Below, piece after piece: positions 23,468 to 30,500 of a stretch of 31,427 nt of DNA; the stretch's first letter is position 1, and each line of letters opens with the position of its first letter. The position numbers were made by a program, and so were the translations under genes. Source of the DNA: CAYHXN01 sp964373675 (GTDB lineage: Bacteria > Patescibacteriota > Minisyncoccia > UBA6257 > WO2-44-18); NCBI GenBank assembly GCA_964373675.1, contig CAYJVO010000006.1:1-31427 (forward strand), given 5' to 3'. The notes beneath the pieces were generated by a model. It was given only the letters and a program-made list of their open reading frames with translations, made no database searches and was not told where the DNA came from.

Positions 23468-23481
23468 TATGTAGGGAATTC

Positions 23482-23611
23482 ATCCCACACATAACTAAGA
23501 CTTATTTAAAAATTAGACATACTACGCCAAACCAAGTTAAAAAGTTAAAAGGTCAGACTAGTGCTAGTGCTAGGATTGCAGCATTACTGCAGTCTTAGTT
23601 ATGTGTGGGAT
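23482..23611. repeat. Inverted-repeat unit between ftsL and ftsI
   Basis: Perfect 21-base arms (ATCCCACACATAACTAAGACT at 23482-23502, complement at 23591-23611) enclose 88 bases that contain GTGCTAGTGCTAG and a small TGCAG/CTGCA hairpin. The right arm ends exactly at the ftsL stop codon. There is no ORF. It looks like a MITE-like or structured-RNA insertion within an essential operon. Confidence 0.8.
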
Positions 23612-23920
23612 TCATTGAGAAGCGACAGTAAGGTTGCTTTCCAAATAGCGGGGCTGAGTTTCTTTAATCAAAGAAAGTTTTTCAATGAGCCCGTGAAGAT
23701 TTTTGGAATCTAAAAGGTTGTAAAGTTTATTTTTAACATCGGCATTAGCTACCTGCAATTCCTGAAGTTCGGATTCCAAAATGCTTAAAGAATGCCTAAA
23801 GGCTACATTTTGGTTATAAATATAAACGCTGGTTAGAACTATTGTCAGCAAAGCGGTTACCCACAAAAACAGCTTTGCATTAATTCTTATTTTTGACTGA
23901 TGGGGGGTGAAAATAGTCAT
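23612..23920 (-). CDS. ftsL: FtsL-like division protein, 102 aa
   Basis: A short cytoplasmic tail, one transmembrane helix (about 14-35) and a leucine-rich helical coiled-coil (SILESELQELQVANADVKNK) match the topology of FtsL/FtsB proteins. Sequence alone is too weak for certain naming; the place between rsmH and ftsI is where ftsL lies in other bacteria. It would scaffold FtsI at the septum. Its start overlaps the rsmH stop by four bases. Confidence 0.75.
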   Translation of the reverse strand: MTIFTPHQSKIRINAKLFLWVTALLTIVLTSVYIYNQNVAFRHSLSILESELQELQVANADVKNKLYNLLDSKNLHGLIEKLSLIKETQPRYLESNLTVASQ

Positions 23921-24747
23921 TGGATGCTTGCAGCTCTTAATTTTGCCGATCGCGCCCGAGGATTATTTTTAATCTCTTCGCGGCTCGGAGTAATCGGCTT
24001 TTTAGTTAAAATTTTTAATTTTCCGACCTTTGCCAAATTACGAAAATGATTTTTAACTAATCGGTCTTCCAAAGAATGAAAAGAGATGATGGCAACTCGC
24101 CCGCCGGTCTTTAAGATTTCCGGGAGATTCTGTAGAACTCTTTCTAAATTTTTTAATTCGTTGTTTACATACATACGCAAAGCCATAAAGGTTCTGGTTG
24201 CCGGATGAATCCTGCCTCTTTCGTAATTCGCTGGCACGGCTCTTTGGATGACGGCTACCAACTCTTGGGTTGTTTCAATGGATTTTATTCTCTCCTGTTC
24301 CTTAATAGCTTTAGCGATCCGATGGGCGAATTTTTCCTGGCTTAACTCAAATATCATGGTCGCCAGTTCTCGTTCACTCAGCTCTCTTAAAATAGTTTTT
24401 GCCGGTTTTGAAGCAGAATTGAAATTCATTAAAAGCGGCTCGTCTCTCTGAAAACTGAAACCGCGGCCGGACAATTCTAATTGGTCTGAGGAAATACCGA
24501 GATCCAACAATAAACCGTCGGCTTTGGGCAATCTCTTTTTGACTAAAAGATAAGCAAGATCGGCGAAATTCTCTCCGGTTTTTTCCCAATCAATTGCCAG
24601 CAGCTTTCTTTCGGATCCAAGTTTTTCCAAAATTGCCTGCGCGTGTCCGCCGCTTCCGAAAGTCCCATCAATAAAGAATTCTCCCGGCTTTGGATCAAGC
24701 ACTGTTATCGCTTCATTTAAAAGAACCGGCTTGTGTTTAATTACCAT
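23917..24747 (-). CDS. rsmH: 16S rRNA (cytosine(1402)-N(4))-methyltransferase, 276 aa
   Basis: It methylates C1402 in the ribosomal P site, using S-adenosylmethionine. Landmarks: HKPVLLNEAI at the start, FIDGTFGSGGHAQAIL (SAM loop), LLLDLGISSDQLE, GRIHPATRTFMALRMYVNNEL and VAIISFHSLEDRLVKNHF. It is shorter than the usual 300-315; the SAM-domain segment between the loop and LLLDLG is compact. It is downstream of mraZ as in most bacteria. The 78-base gap before it holds partly repeated TTAAC/GTCAT sequences and no clear ribosome binding site. Confidence 0.95.
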   Translation of the reverse strand: MVIKHKPVLLNEAITVLDPKPGEFFIDGTFGSGGHAQAILEKLGSERKLLAIDWEKTGENFADLAYLLVKKRLPKADGLLLDLGISSDQLELSGRGFSFQRDEPLLMNFNSASKPAKTILRELSERELATMIFELSQEKFAHRIAKAIKEQERIKSIETTQELVAVIQRAVPANYERGRIHPATRTFMALRMYVNNELKNLERVLQNLPEILKTGGRVAIISFHSLEDRLVKNHFRNLAKVGKLKILTKKPITPSREEIKNNPRARSAKLRAASIQ

Positions 24748-24825
24748 GACATTAACAATGACTATGGCAGTTAATGATTAAAATTTTTCAATCTTTGTCA
24801 TCGTTATGGTCATGGTCATAGTTAA

Positions 24826-25254
24826 TTAAATTCCCAATTCGCCTAATTTCTCTGCTATTTCGTCAGAGGAGGCCTCAGTTTTAGTTTTGTATTTCTTCCA
24901 CAGCTCTTCATCCCAAATTTCAATACGGTTATAAAGTCCGGTGATAATGGCTTGTTTTCTTAAATCCGCATACTGACGCAGATAGTCGGGGACTAAAATT
25001 CTTCCTTGCCGATCCAGTGGCGCTTCCATTGCGCCCGCCAACATCAAACGGACGAAAGCGCGGGAATTCGCCTGGGTCATCGGCAAAGCAATCAACTTTT
25101 GCACCAGCTTTTCCCAGTCGCCCTTATTAAATAGGAAAAGGCAGCGATCCAAGCCGCGGGTAATGATCGCGCCTTTAAGCTGAACCCTAAATTTAGCCGG
25201 CACCGCGATGCGGCTTTTTTCGTCCAGACTATGTTTGTATTCCCCTATAAACAT
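24826..25254 (-). CDS. mraZ: Transcriptional regulator MraZ, 142 aa
   Basis: Two SpoVT/AbrB-type halves are visible: GEYKHSLDEKSRIAVPAKFR near the start and MEAPLDRQGRILVPDYLRQY in the middle, each with the DxxGR-like core. MraZ forms a ring-shaped oligomer that binds repeated TGGGN boxes before its own operon. Such boxes are visible at 25346-25411. The length is normal. A 76-base palindrome lies between the start codon and the boxes, and there is no strong ribosome binding site. Confidence 0.95.
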   Translation of the reverse strand: MFIGEYKHSLDEKSRIAVPAKFRVQLKGAIITRGLDRCLFLFNKGDWEKLVQKLIALPMTQANSRAFVRLMLAGAMEAPLDRQGRILVPDYLRQYADLRKQAIITGLYNRIEIWDEELWKKYKTKTEASSDEIAEKLGELGI

Positions 25255-25258
25255 TCTA

Positions 25259-25334
25259 GTTGATGAGTTACGGCCTTCGGCCTACGGTTGAGGAGTTAAA
25301 CTCTTCAACTCAAGCGTTGGCGTAACTCGTTAAC
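25259..25334. repeat. Palindrome in the mraZ leader
   Basis: Outer arms GTTGATGAGTTACG/CGTAACTCGTTAAC (two mismatches), with inner hairpins GGCC-TTC-GGCC and TTGAGGAGTT/AACTCTTCAA (one mismatch). Transcribed from the operator region, it would fold into a branched leader ending four bases before the ATG. Confidence 0.6.
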
Positions 25335-25345
25335 TGATTAGATAT

Positions 25346-25411
25346 CCCCAGAAGTGAGGACTTATCCCCATATTTATCCACAATTCCCCACTTCATTTTC
25401 AATATACCCCA
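25346..25411 (-). promoter_or_regulatory. Phased TGGGG boxes: candidate MraZ operator of the dcw cluster
   Basis: Read on the minus strand, boxes TGGGG, TGGGG, TGGAT, TGGGG and TGGGG end at 25411, 25390, 25380, 25370 and 25350: three in a row at 10-base spacing and two more 20-21 bases out. This matches the known MraZ operator design of TGGGN repeats separated by five bases. A perfect DnaA-box sequence TTATCCACA (25374-25382) overlaps the middle box. Confidence 0.7.
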
Positions 25412-25446
25412 CTCTTAAAGAGATGGTCAAACCAAAGCTGTGGATG

Positions 25447-25504
25447 ATGAACCTATCTCAAAAATATCTCCGGGGAGCTGGAGATATTTTTGAGATAGGT
25501 TCAT
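25447..25504. repeat. Perfect 25-base inverted repeat
   Basis: Arms 25447-25471 and 25480-25504 are exact complements (ATGAACCTATCTCAAAAATA and the next five bases) around loop GGGGAGCT. No U-run follows. It lies between the divergent mraZ promoter region and the HExxH gene. Confidence 0.85.
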
Positions 25505-25535
25505 AATAATTTTAGATCGTTGACCGAGGGCAGCC

Positions 25536-25910
25536 GTGAAGGCCTGGCAAAAATTGGCTCGCGGCAAAGCATCCGACGAATTCATAGATTTCATTTTTCA
25601 AAGATTTGTGAAAATTTTGGAAAAGGATATAAAGGGGGTTTACCGAATTAAAAATCTGACGGATCCCGGAACTCAAGAACCAATGTTCGGCTATTTGAAC
25701 CACCGAACAATTTATCTGGAACACCGGATGTCTAAACAAGAGCTGATAAAAACGCTCATTCATGAACTGGCTCATTTCCTTTTTGACGCGGCGCCTGAAC
25801 AGACTATTCGCAAAATTGAGGATATTCTTTGGAAAAAATTTGCCAAAAAAGAAAAGCGCGTTTTAGAAAAATATATTCCTAAACGCGCCGCCGCTGTAAA
25901 AATAACTTGA
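25536..25910 (+). CDS. Small HExxH zinc metallopeptidase-like protein, 124 aa
   Basis: The only usable start in frame is GTG at 25536, preceded by GAGGG seven bases upstream; a TGA lies just before it. The centre reads MSKQELIKTLIHELAHFLFD, a zincin active site (HELAH), like minimal M48-, SprT- or ImmA-type domains. No third zinc ligand can be named with confidence. No signal peptide or membrane helix is present, so it is cytoplasmic. The stop is directly followed by a strong terminator. The substrate is unknown. Confidence 0.75.
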   Translation: MKAWQKLARGKASDEFIDFIFQRFVKILEKDIKGVYRIKNLTDPGTQEPMFGYLNHRTIYLEHRMSKQELIKTLIHELAHFLFDAAPEQTIRKIEDILWKKFAKKEKRVLEKYIPKRAAAVKIT

Positions 25911-25941
25911 TCCCCCACATAAATTTATGTGGGGGATTTTT
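25911..25941 (+). terminator. Perfect-palindrome terminator
   Basis: TCCCCCACATAAA/TTTATGTGGGGGA, a 26-base perfect palindrome followed by TTTTT, starting on the base after the metallopeptidase stop. Confidence 0.85.
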
Positions 25942-26012
25942 ACCCCCGCACCTAATGAGTTTCGTAAAAAAATTCCAACCTAGTCGGAGAAAAACTCATT
26001 AGGTGCGGGGGT
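25942..26012. repeat. Inverted repeat with perfect 21-base arms
   Basis: ACCCCCGCACCTAATGAGTT plus one T (25942-25962) pairs exactly with 25992-26012 around 29 bases. The right arm ends next to the stop codon of the surface protein on the minus strand and could serve as its terminator. It shares CCCCGCAC with the tRNA-Glu element. Confidence 0.8.
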
Positions 26013-27212
26013 TTACAAATTGTAGCGTTTTTTACGAAGATAAACGATTATGGCAATGACAGCTGCAATAGCTAATAGAAGTAAGATTAGTGGCCGGCTT
26101 AAAAACTCTTTTGCAACTGCAAACAAAGATCCCAAACTTAAATCATAAAAAGATTGATCGGAAAGTTGAACAATAATTCGTTCACCGCTAGTGGCGATCT
26201 CTTTCGTGCCTTCAATTTTAGAAACGGCGCGGAAATAATAAGGCGTATTAAACTGAATGCGCCTTAAATTAACTTCGTGAGTAATGGTTAATTCTTTGAT
26301 CTCCAGCGTGCTATTGGCGTAAGTAAAATTATCGTTTTTCTCGCTTTGAGAAACAGTATCAAAAATCACTTGCGCAGTTGCCGGCTTGTTAGTCTCCCAA
26401 TTAACAATCAGGTCCCCGTTATCTGCAACACGGACCTTAGGGTTATAAATTTTCAATTTCTCGGGCACTTCCCTATCAATAAAAACTGTCTTAGTTGGAG
26501 AACTAACCGTTGGGGCAATTGAAACATTGGCATCTTCCACAAAAATTGAAAAACTTCGGGTGGTCTCCAAGTAACCGTTGGAAACGGCAATAGCGACCGG
26601 GTATGGCTCGGTTCTGGCCTGATTGAAATTCGGTACCCATAAAATTGTTCCCAAATTAGGATTAACAGTAAGGCCGGCTGGCCCGCTGACTAGCCGAAAA
26701 ACTACCGGCTGGATATTGCTGGCCACTTGCGGAGTATAAATGTAAAGCTGACTTTCTTTTACAGACGGCGGCGGGTTAAAATTTACGAAAACCGGCGCGG
26801 TCGGATTGGCAATAGTATTGGCATTAGCCGGAACAGCGCCAATATTGGTTCCGCCGACAGCGATTTTCACGACTTTATCAACCGTAACACGTCCGTCAAA
26901 AACCCTAAAAGTAACATTGAAAGTTCCGGCTTGATTGGTTGCCGGATGCCAAGCAAAAGTTCTAGTTTCTGAATTAAAAACAGCAGCCGACGGCAAATTA
27001 AATGCGCTGTAAGTCAAAATGTCTAAATCCGGGTCGCTGGCAAATACCGAAAACTCCAAACCCTCCCCGACTCCGACGCTTAATTCACTTTCGCGGGGAC
27101 TCCAAAAAATCGGCGCCTGATTCGCATCCTCCGCATAAACCACGCCAGCAAAAACTACGGCAGAAATTAGAAAATAGAAAATAGAAAATAGAACAGGGAA
27201 AAAAGTTCTCAT
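26013..27212 (-). CDS. Surface protein with Ig/cadherin-like domains and C-terminal membrane anchor, 399 aa
   Basis: A signal peptide (1-28, ending VVYAED) leads two putative-Ig (He_PIG/cadherin-like) domains: about 33-120 with FSVFASDPDLDILTYS and FNVTFRVFDG, and about 140-225 with VFRLVSGPAGLTV and LGTILWVPNF. A fibronectin-III or purple-acid-phosphatase-N-like domain follows (about 250-350, NGDLIVNWETNKPATAQVIF). A transmembrane helix near 372-391 ends in RKKRYNL, so the protein is displayed outside and anchored at the C-terminus. No enzymatic residues are visible; adhesion or envelope structure is likely. It is bordered by an inverted repeat at its stop. Confidence 0.8.
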   Translation of the reverse strand: MRTFFPVLFSIFYFLISAVVFAGVVYAEDANQAPIFWSPRESELSVGVGEGLEFSVFASDPDLDILTYSAFNLPSAAVFNSETRTFAWHPATNQAGTFNVTFRVFDGRVTVDKVVKIAVGGTNIGAVPANANTIANPTAPVFVNFNPPPSVKESQLYIYTPQVASNIQPVVFRLVSGPAGLTVNPNLGTILWVPNFNQARTEPYPVAIAVSNGYLETTRSFSIFVEDANVSIAPTVSSPTKTVFIDREVPEKLKIYNPKVRVADNGDLIVNWETNKPATAQVIFDTVSQSEKNDNFTYANSTLEIKELTITHEVNLRRIQFNTPYYFRAVSKIEGTKEIATSGERIIVQLSDQSFYDLSLGSLFAVAKEFLSRPLILLLLAIAAVIAIIVYLRKKRYNL

Positions 27213-27248
27213 CTTAAAAAATGGTTAAGTATTTTCATTACCTCGTTT

Positions 27249-27337
27249 AATGAAGCTCCACGGCCTTATCCAGCCTTCGTAGCTAAAGCTACTTCGGCGG
27301 AGTAGGCCGCCCGGGATTTTCGGCGAAGGAGAATAAA
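27249..27337. repeat. Dispersed repeat A, copy 2
   Basis: It matches 13586-13675 from AATGAAGCTCCACGGCCTTA to CGGCGAAGGAGAATAAA. The middle differs (TCGTAGCTAAAGCTACTTCG) but keeps its own internal pairing (GTAGC/GCTAC), while the right outer arm has changed to CCGCCCGGG. Confidence 0.85.
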
Positions 27338-27516
27338 TCCTCTATCTCATTGTACTTTAAATCCGAAAATGCCCGTCTCATCTGGCTTGTTAAGCCATAT
27401 AATTCAGATTTCGGGAATCTTTCGGTTAGTTTGTAAATAGCCGCGGCTAGATCTCTGGCTTTTTTCCAAACTATTAAATCTTTAAATGATTTTGTTTCCG
27501 TACTTCTATTTTCTAT
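27289..27516 (-). pseudogene. Decayed four-helix-bundle (S23-type) gene
   Basis: The minus frame between stops at 27517-27519 and 27289-27291 encodes FKDLIVWKKARDLAAAIYKL, then TERFPKSELYGLTSQMRRA, the first two helices of the four-helix-bundle protein family (23S rRNA intervening-sequence protein), which is abundant in CPR genomes. No ATG, GTG or TTG precedes it in frame. After QMRRA the expected VSIPSNIAEG region is replaced by FSDLKYNEIEDLF, which may be the protein's own C-terminus after an internal deletion. The frame then runs into repeat A and stops. It is therefore truncated at both ends. Confidence 0.7.
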
Positions 27517-27564
27517 CTAGCCGCTAAATATTACTAGATTAGTCCTAATTTGTCAACAGCGCCG

Positions 27565-30500
27565 TTATGGCGTCGGTTCTGCCGTTTGTTCTGGGGGCGG
27601 CTCGGAGACTGTTGCAGATTCTTGAGCTGGCTGCTCTGTTGTTGGTTCTGGCGCTGGTTCAGTTGTCGTTGAAATTGGTTCGTTCGCGGTAGTGGTCGTA
27701 GTTTCGGTTGTTGGAACAGGTTCAGTTAATGCGGCGGTTGGTTCGGTAGGAATGGGTGGTGGAGCGTTTGGATCAATAACTTGAACGGTGCGTGTGGCCG
27801 TGCCAACATTCCCTGCCTGATCGGTGGCCTTATATATAATAGTATGCGTGCCGGTAACGGAGGTATCTATTTCTATTGGGGTGCCAAAGGGCTGTTCGGG
27901 CCCGTTATCCAGAGATATTGTGTGTCCCAAATTTTGATCAACGTTATCCGTTACAATTACGCCTAAATCTGTGTAGCGGGAATTGAGCTCTATTTGGGCG
28001 GGGTTGTTGCCGTTGATGGTAATGACTGGGGGCTCTGTATCGGGATTAAGAACGTCTGTATTCCCTAATTCATTATTCTTAATTCCTAATTCGATATTTG
28101 AGCACTCGCCGGGCACGTGCACCAACTGCCCATCAAAAATTTTTACACAGTAGGGTTGTTTTGTCTTTTCGTCGTAAATCGTAATTCCAGCCGGTTTTTC
28201 TGATGTGCCGACTTGGAGTTTCATTATCACCAAGGCCTCTCTTAAGAGTTCCGTTATTTTAGTCCAAACCGAATCAACTAGCTGAGCTAACCAGGTTTGT
28301 TCTGGATTTGCTTGTGAGTTTTCCGAATCTGCTGGCGGGGTACTGGTTGATTCTGATAGTAGTAAACTTGCTGAACTAGAAGCAAAAGCTACGGGTAGAT
28401 AACCCTCTTGTTTAGCTGTAACCAAGTAATGGATCGTAGTGCTGGCAGCTGGTTTCCCTGAAGGCATCTCCATTGCCCGCAGGATAAAACCTGTGTAATT
28501 TTTCGTTTCGTCTTGGAAGAATTGAGAAATTTGGGCAAAGATAAAACGGCCATCCTCAACTTCTGATGTCAGTTGAACGCTCGGTTTCCCAGTACCTAAA
28601 TGATACCCAAATTTAACTTCAGCTAATCCTGCTTCATTAGTGATGATTAAACCAGCAAAAGAATCATTCTCTATTCTAACCACGCCTCTAAGCGAGAGGT
28701 CTCCTCTGGCGTTGATCTTAAAGACTTCGGAATTATCAGCTTTTATGACTACGAGTTCCTTGGCGGGATTATCTTCAATGCGGGAATTGATTTCAACCGA
28801 GCCATTGTTTTTGACTAAGAATCTAGAATCTCCATTTTCTTGAAGCTGAAGAATGTCTCCTGAACCTTTTTGGTTAATTAAGTAGGATAGTGGAGTTCCA
28901 GAAGCGGTATTTTGGGCATTTTGAAGCTGGGTATCGGCTAATTTATCAGCTAGTTCAATGTTCCAATCTATGATCTGATACCCTGGATCAATAAATACCA
29001 TTACTGTACCAATTCCTGTTAGATGCTCGCCCAATGCCTTGCCGATAGTCATACCGGAACGGGCCGCCTTCATTGCAAACCCGGGTTTGGTCGCCGAAGA
29101 AGTCAGATAATCCCCCGGCTGAATCGGGCCATTTTCATCGGTAACCTTCACCGGCACCCGGCCCTGCAGACCGACCGGCCGTGTCAGTTGATTTACAAAA
29201 TCCTCTTTGCCCAACTCTAAACCGGGCTCGGTAGAAATTACGCCGACGAGACGATCGTCATATGGTTTTGCCGATTTCTCTACATAAGCGGATGATCGCA
29301 AACTATCCAAACCTCCGGCAATGCTAGAGCTGATTCTTACAACATCGCCCGGCTCAATTAAACGATCCGAAACTGGGTATCTTTCCGCAATGTCAGCACT
29401 GACGGTATTTACTGCTCCGGCGTGAATTTCACCATATTGATTAGTCACCATAAACACCGGCGATGGGCTGATAAGTCCGCGTTGCGGGCTGTTTTGGGAA
29501 TCATAATCTAACCTTATGTACCCGAAAGTGCCGGCACTGCCGCTGGTACAACTGTCGTCGCCGTAACAGCCACCACCGTCGGCGCCGCCCCCGCCACCCC
29601 CCTTACTAGAGGCGCCGACGCCGCCGGATCCTCCTGTTGACGCTTCAGTCGCAGTTGATGTTGCGGCAAGCCAAGGCTCAGCCGGAATGCCTCCGCTAAA
29701 AATTAATGTGCCGGTTTTAATGTACACCGCGCCTCCAGAGCCGCCGCCGCCAGAACCGCTAGCTCCTCCTCCTCCGCCTCCTCCTCCATCGGTGGTACCA
29801 TTACTCCCAGCAACGCCGTTGCCACCGCCTCCCCCAGGCAAACCATTAGCTAAAATAGCATTATCAGCAGTGCTGTCCACTGTGATGGCATTAGCAAATA
29901 TTAAAACCGATCCAGCGCCAGCGCCGCCATTCCCTCCCACATTCCCGTCACCGCCAGCGCCGCCAGCACCACCATCACCGCCACCGCCACCTCCTCCGGC
30001 TCCTCCGGCGCCTCCGGCACCGCCGCCGCTGCCAATAGAAATCCGAGATAGATCTTTTGGCATATACGGAGTGGAGCTGGCAGAAGAACCGCCAACACCG
30101 CCAATACCACCGCTGCCAGCACCACCCACAGAGCTAATGTTGCCACCACCGGTAAGGCCACTACCTCCGCCAAACCCATTAGATGCTCTTATTCCGTAAC
30201 TGCCGCCAGCGCCGCCACCACCAGCACCGCCACCGCCGCCGCCAGCACCTCCAATATTGGACAGAGGAGAAGCTCCTTCTCCGCCGCTTCCTCCGGTTCC
30301 TCCGGCACCGCCGCCACCGGCACCCGGGCCAAAACCATCCTCCCCATAACCACCGGGTCCACCTGGCTCGCCGGCATTCTCAGCACCAACACCAGCAGCA
30401 GCACTGCCACTGGAAGATGCAAATCTCCCTCCTAAAAACCCTAATCCGCTCACATCAATGGATTTTTGGGCGTTCAAAGTAAGGGTGCCGGAAACCCGGA

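Noticed and set aside
24748..24825. Regulatory palindrome before rsmH
   Set aside because: Repeated GTCAT/TTAAC words are present but do not form a convincing long stem or a known motif.
25255..25535. Origin of replication suggested by DnaA-box sequences
   Set aside because: Only one perfect box, no dnaA or dnaN nearby and no strong AT-rich unwinding region; overlap with the TGGGG boxes explains the match.
28640..28843. Plus-strand ORF opposite the surface protein
   Set aside because: It has no start signals and is fully contained in a well-supported minus-strand gene.
29687..30199. Long plus-strand ORF with proline-rich product
   Set aside because: It is the antisense of the glycine-rich region of the giant surface protein (GGN codons read as NCC), with no promoter or ribosome binding site.
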